From an uncultured Clostridia bacterium (lineage in GTDB: Bacteria; Bacillota; Clostridia; Oscillospirales; Ruminococcaceae): 64,000 bases of DNA. The stretch spans positions 19,627 through 83,626 of the forward strand of contig CAMDZD010000009.1 in the NCBI GenBank assembly GCA_945910815.1, read 5' to 3'. The position numbers and the translations under genes were made by a program. The notes under the pieces were generated by a model, which was not told the DNA's origin, made no database searches, and was given only the letters and a program-made list of their open reading frames with translations. Shown here in pieces: positions 53,881 to 64,000 of this stretch; within the stretch, counting starts at the first letter, position 1, and each line of letters begins with the position of its first letter.

Positions 53881-54437
53881 AAAGCATTCTTTTTACGGAA
53901 AATCTCAAGCTCTCCGTCCGAAAAGCCGGATTTGGGTATTATATAAAACGATTCCTTTACCTGATAGGCTATGAAATATTCGTCATATTCGAGAATTTTA
54001 AGACCGTTATTGAAATAAAGCCTGGTACTTTCAATAGTTTCGGGTGGGTCATCTCCGAAAATTTCCTTTTCAGCAGTATTTTCATCTGAATTTTCAGCCG
54101 GAATTACAGTGCTGATTTCAATAAAAGTGTCATAAAGAGCCATTCTGTAAAGCTCATCTGACATTGATTTTACAGCCTCAAGCAGACTTCTTTTTATTTT
54201 TTTCGGATTATACCAGTTTACCGCTGAAAGTGCAAGGCAAAGAGCTGTCATAACATACGCCATAATGCTTGAAGTATCTCTCACTGCCGATATGATATAA
54301 ACAACGGCAATGGCAAGAAAAAGTATGCTTATGGTGTATGTTTTCGGATATACGAATTTTTTCTGCCACTGTGTAAAAGCTTTTTCAAAAAGTTCATACG
54401 GTATGGAATATTCCTTTTCAAAGATTTTCTGTTCCAT
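53877..54437 (-). CDS. YcxB-like membrane protein between gyrB and gyrA
   Basis: A 186-residue protein with two hydrophobic segments near residues 35-70 and a soluble C-terminal domain ending in FYIIPKSGFSDGELE, the YcxB-like ending. Function unknown. It overlaps gyrA by 4 bp and follows gyrB by 9 bp, so it is co-transcribed with gyrase. Confidence 0.85.
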   Translation of the reverse strand: MEQKIFEKEYSIPYELFEKAFTQWQKKFVYPKTYTISILFLAIAVVYIISAVRDTSSIMAYVMTALCLALSAVNWYNPKKIKRSLLEAVKSMSDELYRMALYDTFIEISTVIPAENSDENTAEKEIFGDDPPETIESTRLYFNNGLKILEYDEYFIAYQVKESFYIIPKSGFSDGELEIFRKKNAL

Positions 54438-54446
54438 AATTCTGCC

Positions 54447-56414
<1,968 letters not shown>

Positions 56415-56456
56415 TCAACAGTTATTCACTGATTATCAAGTAAAAAAGTTTTCGGT

Positions 56457-56528
56457 CAAGCCTTTTTCAAAAGGCTTGCAGGGGTCCGGGGACGGAGTCC
56501 CCGGAAAAACGGGAGTCCCCGAAAAAAA
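56457..56528. repeat. Palindromic repeat element between remB and gyrB
   Basis: Two hairpins: CAAGCCTTTT (56457-56466)/AAAAGGCTTG (56469-56478), then TCCGGGGAC (56485-56493)/GTCCCCGGA (56497-56505), followed by a partial copy CGGGAGTCCCCG. The G/C-rich second part differs sharply from its surroundings and resembles dispersed REP/MITE-like elements of Oscillospiraceae. Confidence 0.65.
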
Positions 56529-56777
56529 TCAAAAAATCCTTTTTCTGAGCGTTGAAACGGCAAGCTGTGATATATAAACCTTTTCCTTTCCGTCCTCAAC
56601 AGCTACTATGAAGCTTTTCGGCATTTCGGAAGTCGTATATATACAGCGTTTTTCCTTTTCGGCACGTTCGAGATATTCCCTTGTATACCTTCCGTCAGTG
56701 GTTGTATTCTCTATATCGAAAATACCCAGTATATTGCTTATTTTCACGGAATATCCGTTGCCTGTGTGAAGATACAT
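56529..56777 (-). CDS. remB: DUF370 regulator RemB
   Basis: An 82-residue RemA/RemB-type protein, YLHTGNGYSVKISNILGIFD at the start and YISQLAVSTLRKRI at the end. In Bacillus RemA binds DNA to activate biofilm matrix genes; RemB sits beside recF/gyrB as here. It directly follows recF. Confidence 0.92.
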   Translation of the reverse strand: MYLHTGNGYSVKISNILGIFDIENTTTDGRYTREYLERAEKEKRCIYTTSEMPKSFIVAVEDGKEKVYISQLAVSTLRKRIF

Positions 56778-57893
56778 TCAGATTATCTCTCCGTTTCCTA
56801 TGCGGATTATCCTGCCCTTGATTTCAGGCAGTAACGCACTTTCGTTGCAGGTTGTTATAAATACCTGCATATTTTTTATTATATCAAATACAAGCCTCTG
56901 ACGGCTTTCGTCAAGCTCGCCCATAACATCATCAAGGAAAACTGCGGGAGCTTCCCTGCTCTTATGCGAATATATTTCTGCCTGTGCAAGCTTTATGACA
57001 AGTGCAGTGCTTTTAATCTGCCCCTGTGAACCGAAATCCTTTGCACTGCATTTATTTATTTTGATTATTATATCATCACGGTTTGCACCGGTATGCGTAC
57101 AGCCTGTTTTTATGTCATAATCGGTCATTTCACGCATTTTCGCATAATAACGCTGTACCGCATCATTTCCGAAAGGTTTTTCAAAATCAGATTCCCTGAA
57201 AACGTTGGAACGGTATGAAATTTCAAGAATTTCATTTTCGCCCGTTATTCTGCTGTAAAGCCTTCCGCATACTTCGTTAAGCTGTTTTATATACTCATGA
57301 CGCATATATGATATATAAGCACCCTCTTTTGATGCCTGCCTGTCCCATGCTGTAAGCTCCTCTGCTTTGGAACTTCCCTGAAATATGCCTTTGAGAAGTG
57401 CATTTCTCTGGTTCATAATTACGCTGTGCCTTGTGATATGCGGAACTGATGATGGATTAAGCTGTGAGTATGCCATATCAATGAAATTACGTCTTTTTTC
57501 GGGCGAGCCTTTTATTATCTCCGTATCATCGGGAGTAAATGATATGCATTTGAAAACGTCAAACAGACCACTTGTCCCCTTTATTCTGACACCGTTCAGG
57601 CTAAGGCTTTTCACGGAAGCCGTTCCCTTTTTAAGTTCGTAGGATATTTTCTGAATACGCCTTGAATCCTTTATGCATATTTCGCAGAGCATTTTATTTT
57701 TGTCAAGAGCTATATAATCCTTTTCCTTTGACCCTCTGAAGCTTTTACAGCCTGTCATAATCCACATAGCCTCGAGAAGATTTGTCTTGCCCTGTGCATT
57801 TTTTCCGACAATGATGTTATATTTTTCGTCCGGAATGAAATTCACTGACTTAAGATTTCTGAATCCGTCAGCCTTTACGGAAGTGATTATCAC
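56778..57893 (-). CDS. recF: DNA repair and recombination protein RecF
   Basis: A 371-residue SMC-like ATPase that loads RecA at gaps: Walker A in [18 protein letters not shown], signature LGSQGQ-like [12 protein letters not shown], and Walker [15 protein letters not shown]. It overlaps yaaA by 4 bp. Confidence 0.96.
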   Translation of the reverse strand: MIITSVKADGFRNLKSVNFIPDEKYNIIVGKNAQGKTNLLEAMWIMTGCKSFRGSKEKDYIALDKNKMLCEICIKDSRRIQKISYELKKGTASVKSLSLNGVRIKGTSGLFDVFKCISFTPDDTEIIKGSPEKRRNFIDMAYSQLNPSSVPHITRHSVIMNQRNALLKGIFQGSSKAEELTAWDRQASKEGAYISYMRHEYIKQLNEVCGRLYSRITGENEILEISYRSNVFRESDFEKPFGNDAVQRYYAKMREMTDYDIKTGCTHTGANRDDIIIKINKCSAKDFGSQGQIKSTALVIKLAQAEIYSHKSREAPAVFLDDVMGELDESRQRLVFDIIKNMQVFITTCNESALLPEIKGRIIRIGNGEII

Positions 57894-58102
57894 TTTACGG
57901 TTACCTCAATGCCGTTGAATGACACAGTATCACCGCTTTTTATTTTTTTGCCTCTCATAGTGCATACTTCACCGTTTACACTGACTTTGCCGTCTTTTAT
58001 AGCTTCTTTTGCAAGACCGCCTGTTTCCGTCATGCCGGTAAATTTCAGCAGGGAGTCAAGCTTAATATATTCTGTCATAATTGAAATTTCGCTTGCAGAC
58101 AT
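57890..58102 (-). CDS. yaaA: S4-domain RNA-binding protein YaaA
   Basis: A 70-residue RNA-binding protein between dnaN and recF; S4 core [21 protein letters not shown] and closing [11 protein letters not shown]. Probably linked to ribosomes; role unproven. Confidence 0.92.
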   Translation of the reverse strand: MSASEISIMTEYIKLDSLLKFTGMTETGGLAKEAIKDGKVSVNGEVCTMRGKKIKSGDTVSFNGIEVTVK

Positions 58103-58143
58103 AAAATCCTCCTTACAGTCAAAGTTAAGAACCCATATGTATT

Positions 58144-58172
58144 ATTTTAATACAAAATTATTTTTTTGTCAA
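58144..58172 (-). promoter_or_regulatory. SigA-type promoter for yaaA-recF-remB
   Basis: TTGACA (58167-58172) and TAAAAT (58144-58149) on minus, 17-base spacer. Confidence 0.75.
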
Positions 58173-58189
58173 GGAATACTGTAAAAAAA

Positions 58190-59293
58190 TTATCTCAGCT
58201 GTATGGGCATAAGCAGGAATATGAAATCCTCTCCTTCAACAGGAAGCATTTTGATTACTTTCATACTTCCGCTGAGCTGGATTTTTATCTTATCACATTC
58301 AGATGCTCTTAAAGCATCAAGTGCAAACTTGTTGTTAAAGCCTATTGTAACAGATTCTCCCGTAATTGATGCAGGGAAAATATCATTTATTTCACCGAGA
58401 GGTGTTTTGCACTCCACATGAGCCTCGCCGTTTTCAAACGTGCATTTTACGGGAGCTTTATTCTTGCTGTCAATAAGCAGTGAACAGCGTTCCATACTTG
58501 TGATAAAATCCTTTGTATTCAGAATTACTTCCGTTTTGTATTCTCTTGGTATGCTGAGCCTGTAATTGTGAAATTCTCCCTCAAGAAGTCTTGATATAAT
58601 CAGATAGCCGTTTATATCAAATATAACATTCTTCGGATTTACGTAAATACTGCATTCCCTGTCTCCGTCGTTGTCCCTTATAAGGCTTGAAAGTTCGGAA
58701 AGAGTTTTTCTCGGTACTACAAAATAGCTTTTCTCTGAATATGCTATCGGTTCGTTTCTTATGGCAAGTCTGAATCCGTCCATTGCTACCATACTGAAAG
58801 AACCGTTTTCTATGTCAAAAAGTTCTCCTGTAAATATCGGCTTGACTTCTGTTGTTGACACTGCATATTTTGTATTGGAAATCATTGACTTGAGTATTCC
58901 CTGAGGAATTTTAATTGCTGTCTGTGTGTCTACTTTAGGGAGTTCCGGATATTCTTCAGCTGACATTGCTGTTATTGAGCATTGTGTGTTTCCGCTTGAA
59001 ATAGCTACTGTCATGTTGTCATTGAGTTCAAATACGATTACATCATCTGCCATTTTTCTTGTCATCTCACTGAATATTCTTGAATCAATAACAAATTCCC
59101 CCTCACCCTCTGTTATGGCCATAAGAGTTGTTGTTATTCCGATTTCAAGATTATACCCTGTAAGCTCTACCTGATTCGGAGTTACCTTGACTTTAATTCC
59201 TTCAAGAGCAGGTATAGTTGAATTTGAGGCTACTGCCTTTGATACATTCACAATTGCTTCACATAAAAACTGCTTGTCACATGAAAATTTCAT
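58190..59293 (-). CDS. dnaN: DNA polymerase III sliding clamp (beta)
   Basis: A 367-residue clamp: three repeated clamp domains, starting MKFSCDKQFLCEAIVNVSKA and ending FIFLLMPIQLR. It tethers polymerase III to DNA. The gene follows the origin on the minus strand. Confidence 0.96.
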   Translation of the reverse strand: MKFSCDKQFLCEAIVNVSKAVASNSTIPALEGIKVKVTPNQVELTGYNLEIGITTTLMAITEGEGEFVIDSRIFSEMTRKMADDVIVFELNDNMTVAISSGNTQCSITAMSAEEYPELPKVDTQTAIKIPQGILKSMISNTKYAVSTTEVKPIFTGELFDIENGSFSMVAMDGFRLAIRNEPIAYSEKSYFVVPRKTLSELSSLIRDNDGDRECSIYVNPKNVIFDINGYLIISRLLEGEFHNYRLSIPREYKTEVILNTKDFITSMERCSLLIDSKNKAPVKCTFENGEAHVECKTPLGEINDIFPASITGESVTIGFNNKFALDALRASECDKIKIQLSGSMKVIKMLPVEGEDFIFLLMPIQLR

Positions 59294-59399
59294 CTTAAAA
59301 AATCCTTTCCTTTTTGAAAATTTTTTTCGGACTTTTTCGGGAAAAATCCGTTCACAATTTATTCATATTTGCGGAAAATTCAAAAAAACAAAAAACACA

Positions 59400-59825
59400 T
59401 GAATAAAATAGTAGTAGTAGTAGGGGCTGTTGAAAAGTTGAAAAGTGCCTGAAACGACGGTATATAGGGGCGATTTTTTCAACAGTGCGTTGTTGAAAAA
59501 ATGTTGAAAAGTTGAAAACTTTTTTAAATAATTTAAAAAAGTTGAAACTGTTGAAAGATTGTGGAAAAAATGTTGAAAGATTGTTGAAAACTTGACATAT
59601 ATTTAAATTCTTTAATCAATCTTTCAACACACTGTTGAAAGATTGTGGAAAAAATGTTGAAAACTTGGCATATATTTTAGTGTTTTAACAAATCTTTCAA
59701 CACATTGTTGAAAGTGCTGTTGTTGAAAATGTTGAAAACTCTGTGAAAAGTGCTGGAAATGTCTGAATACAGGAAAAAATCTTTCAACATTTATTTCAAC
59801 ATCGTGTTGAAATAAATGTGGAAAA
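59400..59825. other. oriC: Replication origin (oriC) with TGTTGAAAA/TGTGGAAAA box array
   Basis: The 539-bp dnaA-dnaN gap contains about 20 copies of TGTTGAAAN, or its complement TTTCAACA, plus three TGTGGAAAA (59560-59568, 59644-59652, 59817-59825), one base from the DnaA-box complement TGTGGATAA. At the dnaN end five TAG units (59409-59423) and a GGGGC cluster adjoin two boxes (59428-59444). An AT palindrome at 59518-59544 is a candidate unwinding element. A 31-bp stretch is duplicated at 59548 and 59632. No gene with a ribosome site lies here. Confidence 0.88.
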
Positions 59826-59832
59826 CTCATTT

Positions 59833-61200
59833 TTACACTCTTCCCTTATCTTTAATATTTTTAATTATGTCGCTTACCAAAGTGTTCAGATTTATGTCTT
59901 TCTTAAGTGCCTCGCTGATGTTATTTATAGCATAAACTATTGTGGAATGGTCACGTCCGCCGAATTCATGACCTATGGAGGCAAGTGGCATCTGTGTTAT
60001 ATCCCTTACGACGTAAATCGCAACTTTTCTTGCCGTGGAAATCTGTGATGAACGCTTGTTTGAGCGTATATCCTCCGGAGAAACTCCATAAACACTGGCT
60101 ACTTCCGATATAATTTTCTCAACTGTTATCGGAATAGGCTGGTTGTCCGTTAAAATATCTCTTATAACGCTCTGTGCCATTGATATTGACGGCGAGCTTC
60201 CTGCAAGATGCTTGAGTGCCTTAAGCTTTTTTACAGCACCCTCAAGCTGTCTTATATTTGATTTAAGGCGGTTTGCCATAAATTCGGCAACTTCTCCGGG
60301 AATATTGAGGTCTAAAAGTTCGGCTTTCCGTCTGATTATTGCTATTCTTGTTTCAAAGTCGGGAACGGAAATATCAGCTATAAGACCTCCCTCGAATCTT
60401 GTGCGTAGTCTTTCTTCAAGCGTAACAAGTTCTTTCGGCGGTTTATCCGATGTAATTACTATCTGTTTGCCCTCTGAATGGAGCTTGTAGAATGTATTGA
60501 AAAATTCCTCCTGCATTCTTTCCTTGTGTGCGAAAAACTGAATATCGTCTATAAGAAGAATGTCGGCAGTTCTGTATTTTTCGTGAAAATCGGAAATAAC
60601 CTTTGTATTCAGAGCGTTTATAAGGTCGTTTCCGAAGGTTTCGCTTGTTATATAGACTATATTGCATGACGGTCTGTTTTTGCGTATTTCGTTGGCAATT
60701 GCTGTTATAAGGTGGGTTTTTCCGAGTCCGGAGGGTCCGTATATGAACAGCGGGTTGTAGTCAAGGGAATATTCTCCTGATGAACAGTTTTTAGCTACTG
60801 CCTTGCAGGCTGCGAGAGCAAATTCATTTGAGCGTCCCTCGATGAATGTATCAAAAGTATAGTCATATTCGGCAAATTCATAGCTTCTTTCAAGTTCTTC
60901 ATTTTTAACGATTCCGGATTTATTGTCCTGAACATTTTCATCAGGTTCATTTTCGGCTTTTATTGTGATTTTTACCGGAAATCCGAGTATAGTTCTGAAT
61001 GCTTCATTCAGAAGGTTGCCATAGCTCTGTTCTATTATTTTTTTCTGGAACTCCGTCTGAACCTTAAAAAATGCGTTGCTTTCATTCAGCTCAACCGGCT
61101 GGAGCGAGCCTATCCACGTTTTCATCGGAACATTTCCGATATTTCCTACTTCGACACAGTATTTTTTTACTTCTTCAAAGACTTCCGAAAAGGAATTCAT
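59833..61200 (-). CDS. dnaA: Chromosomal replication initiator DnaA
   Basis: A 455-residue AAA+ initiator: domain I (1-80), linker (~80-110), ATPase core with Walker A GPSGLGKTHL and Walker B LLIDDIQF, and DNA-binding domain IV with the signature GGRDHSTIVYAI. The true start is 61200, just after CGGAGG. It binds the box array downstream and opens the origin. The recognition helix reads DHST, where E. coli has DHTT. Confidence 0.97.
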   Translation of the reverse strand: MNSFSEVFEEVKKYCVEVGNIGNVPMKTWIGSLQPVELNESNAFFKVQTEFQKKIIEQSYGNLLNEAFRTILGFPVKITIKAENEPDENVQDNKSGIVKNEELERSYEFAEYDYTFDTFIEGRSNEFALAACKAVAKNCSSGEYSLDYNPLFIYGPSGLGKTHLITAIANEIRKNRPSCNIVYITSETFGNDLINALNTKVISDFHEKYRTADILLIDDIQFFAHKERMQEEFFNTFYKLHSEGKQIVITSDKPPKELVTLEERLRTRFEGGLIADISVPDFETRIAIIRRKAELLDLNIPGEVAEFMANRLKSNIRQLEGAVKKLKALKHLAGSSPSISMAQSVIRDILTDNQPIPITVEKIISEVASVYGVSPEDIRSNKRSSQISTARKVAIYVVRDITQMPLASIGHEFGGRDHSTIVYAINNISEALKKDINLNTLVSDIIKNIKDKGRV

Positions 61201-61257
61201 ATTTTTACCTCCGTTTTTTTCTAAAATCAGTTTAATTGTGTTAATGCATTTGCTTAC

Positions 61258-61286
61258 ATTATACCACATCTGTGACCGAAAAGCAA
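61258..61286 (-). promoter_or_regulatory. Promoter for dnaA
   Basis: TTGCTT (61281-61286) and TATAAT (61258-61263) on minus, 17-base spacer. No TTTTCAACA boxes lie in the 350-bp dnaA-rpmH gap, so autoregulation there is not evident. The rest of the gap is AT-rich with no gene. Confidence 0.8.
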
Positions 61287-61441
61287 GAATTTTTTTGACG
61301 GAAATATTTATAATCAAAAAAATTTTTGAGGATTTTCAGCGTTTTTATCGTCACTATGCTAAAAAAATTCAGTTTTTTACCGCATTATTTCTATGGGAAT
61401 AAATAAATTTTTGATTAATAAAAAAAAATTTCTGAAAGGTC

Positions 61442-61470
61442 TTGACATATCCGCTTTTTTGAGATATAAT
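61442..61470 (+). promoter_or_regulatory. Consensus promoter for the rpmH-jag operon
   Basis: TTGACA (61442-61447), 17-base spacer, TATAAT (61465-61470): a full consensus match. Confidence 0.93.
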
Positions 61471-61550
61471 CAAATAGTGCTGATATTTGACTATCGCTTA
61501 TGCTGTTGTCCGGCATTATATATAATCTCATGAAAGGGGGAGACCAGATT

Positions 61551-61685
61551 ATGAAGAGAACTTACCAGCCTAAAAAGCTTCACAGAAAAAAAGAGCATGG
61601 CTTTATGAAAAGAATGGCTACTAAGAACGGAAGAAAGGTTTTAGCTCGTAGGAGAGCAAAGGGCAGAGCAAGATTAACCTACTAA
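61551..61685 (+). CDS. rpmH: 50S ribosomal protein L34
   Basis: A 44-residue L34, [18 protein letters not shown] through [10 protein letters not shown]. The start at 61551 follows AAAGGGGG. Ends with a terminator that may let through transcription to rnpA. Confidence 0.97.
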   Translation: MKRTYQPKKLHRKKEHGFMKRMATKNGRKVLARRRAKGRARLTY

Positions 61686-61693
61686 CGAGTCAG

Positions 61694-61722
61694 ACCACAA
61701 ATTTTTTTTGTGGTCTTTTTTG
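61694..61722 (+). terminator. Attenuating terminator after rpmH
   Basis: GACCACAAA (61694-61702) pairs with TTTGTGGTC (61708-61716), then TTTTTT. No new promoter is obvious before rnpA, so read-through is likely. Confidence 0.88.
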
Positions 61723-61764
61723 TTATTCTGTGTATTCAAGTATTCTCTTTCAGGTGTGATTTTT

Positions 61765-62115
61765 ATGCTTTATACTGAAATTCTGAATAATAACAGGGAT
61801 TTCCTTGCCCTTTACCGCAAAGGAAAATTTACCGCATCTAAAAATATTGTCATCTATGTGCGGAAAAATAATCTGCCTTTTAACCGCCTCGGCATTACTG
61901 CCGGAAAAAAAATCGGAAATGCCGTTCACCGCAACCGTGCTAAAAGAATTATCCGTCAGGCTTACCGTGATAATGAACTTTCAATGCCACTCGGAATCGA
62001 TATTGTCATTGTTGCAAGAAGTTCAGTCTGCTCCGCAAAGTCAACCGATTTAAGCAGATATTTGCAGAAATACGGTATACCCGAAATAAACAGGCTTCTT
62101 TTTGGCTTGTCCTGA
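61765..62115 (+). CDS. rnpA: Ribonuclease P protein component
   Basis: A 116-residue RNase P cofactor with the RNR box [19 protein letters not shown]; it helps the P RNA mature tRNA 5' ends. Start taken at the ATG at 61765 with AGGTG upstream. Confidence 0.94.
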   Translation: MLYTEILNNNRDFLALYRKGKFTASKNIVIYVRKNNLPFNRLGITAGKKIGNAVHRNRAKRIIRQAYRDNELSMPLGIDIVIVARSSVCSAKSTDLSRYLQKYGIPEINRLLFGLS

Positions 62116-62117
62116 TT

Positions 62118-62357
62118 ATGAAATATATCTGTATCGCACTGATAAAATTTTACCGACGTTTTATTTCTCCGGTTTTTCCGCCATGCTGTAAGTATTACCC
62201 CACCTGCAGTCAGTATGCTCTTGAGGCTTTCAAAAAATTCGGATTCTTCAGAGGTCTTTTGCTCGCTTTCTGGCGGATTTTACGCTGTAATCCCTGGTCT
62301 CTCGGCGGTATTGACCCCGTTCCGGAAAAGTTTACTTTCAAGTCCGGCAGGAATTGA
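62118..62357 (+). CDS. yidD: Membrane protein insertion efficiency factor YidD
   Basis: A 79-residue Yid[21 protein letters not shown] and [15 protein letters not shown] are the family's motifs. Helps YidC insert membrane proteins. Confidence 0.95.
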   Translation: MKYICIALIKFYRRFISPVFPPCCKYYPTCSQYALEAFKKFGFFRGLLLAFWRILRCNPWSLGGIDPVPEKFTFKSGRN

Positions 62358-62384
62358 TTTTAATTAGAAAATGAGGTATGTGGT

Positions 62385-63599
62385 TTGTTTAACTTTTTAT
62401 ATGATATTTTCGGAGTTCCTTTCGGATTCCTGATGAGATGGATTTATAATCTTGTCAATAATTACGGTGTTGCCATAATTATTTTTACCATTGTGACAAA
62501 GATTATATTCCTTCCTGTAAGCTATAAAACTCAGAAAAGCTCTGCAAGAATGCAGGCTCTTAATCCCAAGCTTGAAAAGCTCCGGAAAAGTTATAAGGAT
62601 AACCCTCAGAAATTTCAGGAAGAACAGATGAAGCTCTATCAGGAGGAGGGCGTTAATCCTATGGGGTCATGTCTTCCTGCTGTAATTCAGATGGTTCTGA
62701 TTTTCGGCGTTCTTGACGTTGTTTACAGACCTTTGACACATATCCTTGATTTCAGCAAGGATATTATCGGCAATGCCCGTGAAATTGCTTCCGGTCTTAT
62801 GGGCGGTAAGGGTATACAGGCAAGTGACCTCCGCCGTGAGCTTATGACTATTGAACAGTTCAAAAATTCTCCCGACAAATTCAGTGAACTCGGTGCCGAA
62901 TTTACTTCAAAAGTTACGGAATTCTGCGATAATTTTCAGATTTTCGGAATAAATCTCGGTGCTACTCCAGAACTTCACCCCGAAGTCTGGAATTCCGCCA
63001 CAATAGGCTTGTTTCTGATTCCTTTCCTTGCCGGTATTGCACAGCTCCTTCAGACTGTCTATATGCAGATTCATCAGAAAAGAAAAAATCCTCAGATGAC
63101 TTCACAGATGGGCTGTATGAATATTTATCTCTATATTCTTCCGATTTTTTCAATATGGTTTGCATTTCAGGTTCCTGCCGGTGTAGGCTTTTACTGGATG
63201 CTTTCATCACTGTTTTCATTTGCTATAAATTTCGCTCTGAACTGCTATTTCTCTGATAAGAGAATTGCCCTTATTGTCGAAAAAGACCGTGAAAAAGCTA
63301 AGAAATATGCTCAGGTAAACGGCGGTAAAAAGCCATGGATGCAAAGAATGTTCGAACAGCAACAGGCTCTTGAGGCTCAGCAACAGCAGGAACGTCAGAA
63401 CGTTTATGACGAAAACGGCAGAAAGCTTTCAAGAAGCGAAATTAATAATTATAACCGTCAGAAAATTAATGATGCCCGTGACAAAATGAATGTCAAATAT
63501 TCTGATGCGGATTATGTCTGCTCTCCCGAGGACGAGCTTATTATTGAGCAGGCACGTCAGAGAATTGCCGAAAAATATGGTGATACTTATGAAAATTAA
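62385..63599 (+). CDS. yidC: Membrane protein insertase YidC/SpoIIIJ
   Basis: A 404-residue Oxa1-type insertase with the core helices IIIFTIVTKIIFLPVSYKTQ, VIQMVLIFGVLDVVYRP and a C-terminal pair. It is longer than the ~260 residues common in Firmicutes, owing to an inserted middle loop (~125-195) and a Gln/Lys-rich tail. Start TTG after GAGG. It works with Jag downstream. Confidence 0.94.
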   Translation: MFNFLYDIFGVPFGFLMRWIYNLVNNYGVAIIIFTIVTKIIFLPVSYKTQKSSARMQALNPKLEKLRKSYKDNPQKFQEEQMKLYQEEGVNPMGSCLPAVIQMVLIFGVLDVVYRPLTHILDFSKDIIGNAREIASGLMGGKGIQASDLRRELMTIEQFKNSPDKFSELGAEFTSKVTEFCDNFQIFGINLGATPELHPEVWNSATIGLFLIPFLAGIAQLLQTVYMQIHQKRKNPQMTSQMGCMNIYLYILPIFSIWFAFQVPAGVGFYWMLSSLFSFAINFALNCYFSDKRIALIVEKDREKAKKYAQVNGGKKPWMQRMFEQQQALEAQQQQERQNVYDENGRKLSRSEINNYNRQKINDARDKMNVKYSDADYVCSPEDELIIEQARQRIAEKYGDTYEN

Positions 63600-63623
63600 T
63601 TTTTAAAAGGGAGGTTGTTATAT

Positions 63624-64000
63624 ATGACCGAAATTTTTAAAGCAAAAACTGTTGATGAGGCAAAATTGCTTGCTTCGCAGAAATTCGGAGTAAGTCTGGA
63701 TAAAATTGATTTTAAAATTCTTAAAGAGGCTAAAAAAGGCTTTTTTGGACTCGGCAGTGCCGATGCGGAGGTTGAGGCAACTTATACTCCTGCCGAAATT
63801 TCAGATCCTTTACAGAGCGTTTTAAAGACTGCTGAACCGGTCAGGGAAGAAGTTACCGCTGAACCGGTCAGGGAAGAAGTTACCGCTGAACCGGTCAGGG
63901 AAGAAGTTACCGCTGAACCGGTCAGGGAAGAAGTTACCGTTGAATCGGTCAGGGAAGAAGTTACCGCTGAACCGGTCAGGGAAGAAGTTACCGTTGAACC
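63624..64000 (+). CDS. jag: Jag/KhpB-type RNA-binding protein, partial (C-terminus off the right edge)
   Basis: The visible ~125 residues have the Jag N-terminal domain (KAKTVDEAKLLASQKFGV ... GFFGLGSADAEVEA) followed by an acidic, repetitive linker of nine-residue units, AEPVREEVT. The KH and R3H domains should lie beyond the window. GGGAGG precedes the ATG. Jag proteins bind RNA and influence division and cell shape in Firmicutes. Confidence 0.93.
   Translation, partial: MTEIFKAKTVDEAKLLASQKFGVSLDKIDFKILKEAKKGFFGLGSADAEVEATYTPAEISDPLQSVLKTAEPVREEVTAEPVREEVTAEPVREEVTAEPVREEVTVESVREEVTAEPVREEVTVE
63831..64000 (+). repeat. 27-bp tandem repeat inside jag
   Basis: Six and a third near-identical copies of a 27-bp unit, starting GCTGAACCGGTCAGG, run to the window end. 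Units 5 and 7 show single changes (GTTGAA and TCG). No spacers of differing sequence, so it is a coding minisatellite, not a CRISPR array. Confidence 0.95.

Noticed and set aside
59624..59830. 68-codon minus frame rich in FQHFQ
   Set aside because: Product of the repeated TTTCAACA words of the origin; no ribosome site.
63831..64000. CRISPR-like array
   Set aside because: The 27-bp units are contiguous with no spacers and stay in frame with jag.

Overview
The window looks like the chromosomal replication-origin region of a low-GC, Gram-positive anaerobe of the Oscillospiraceae, most likely Ruminococcus or a close relative. I infer this from the gene order around dnaA, the very regular TTGACA-N17-TATAAT promoters, the sporulation-type genes (SpoIID-like, YtaF, SpoIVB), the lineage-typical small proteins, and a GH9 cellulase module on a sortase-anchored surface protein. 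No database search was possible.

Layout. The origin lies between dnaN and dnaA (about 59400-59825). To its left the leading strand is minus and carries most genes; to its right rpmH-rnpA-yidD-yidC-jag run on plus. From left to right: a partial response regulator, a lipoprotein and citrate synthase (1-3073); a SpoIID-like protein and purB; comF with an HTH regulator; a lipoprotein, ytaF and a YkgJ-type Cys-cluster protein; a plus-strand pair of polytopic membrane protein and GT2 polyprenyl-phosphate glycosyltransferase (8524-11928); a sortase-dependent pilus operon on minus (25404 down to 11964); aquaporin, a Cys-rich small protein, a GNAT acetyltransferase and YfhO; tRNA-Thr(CGU); a small divergent HTH/membrane-protein module; ilvE, a metallophosphoesterase and pspA; secDF; an orphan MsmK-type ATPase; a pseudouridine synthase, nrdR, a TIM-barrel epimerase, a GDPD, spoIVB, HPr, trmD-rimM, MATE and a degenerate HAD; a radical SAM protein and a DUF4405-like cytochrome protein; then gyrA-ycxB-gyrB-remB-recF-yaaA-dnaN-oriC-dnaA.

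The most unusual locus is the pilus operon. Its promoter-proximal end encodes a coiled-coil small protein and a dedicated signal peptidase I. These are followed by a 2411-residue LPXTG-type adhesin, a backbone pilin, a class C sortase, a minor pilin, a second sortase and a membrane-anchored Ig-like (BIG2) protein. The adhesin carries a complete GH9 cellulase domain plus a BIG2 domain that interrupt a Cna-B domain, so the enzyme appears to sit in a loop of a fibre-type immunoglobulin-like fold. This suggests a pilus that both binds and cuts plant cell-wall polysaccharide.

The origin is also notable. It is packed with about 20 copies of TGTTGAAAN or TGTGGAAAA in place of the textbook TGTGGATAA DnaA box. 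It has a recognisable box / GC cluster / five-trio unwinding module at its dnaN end. Smaller oddities include a HAD protein lacking its catalytic Asp, 27-bp tandem repeats in jag, a hairpin that would cover the spoIVB ribosome-binding site, and a recurring GGGCAGTCA terminator hairpin.
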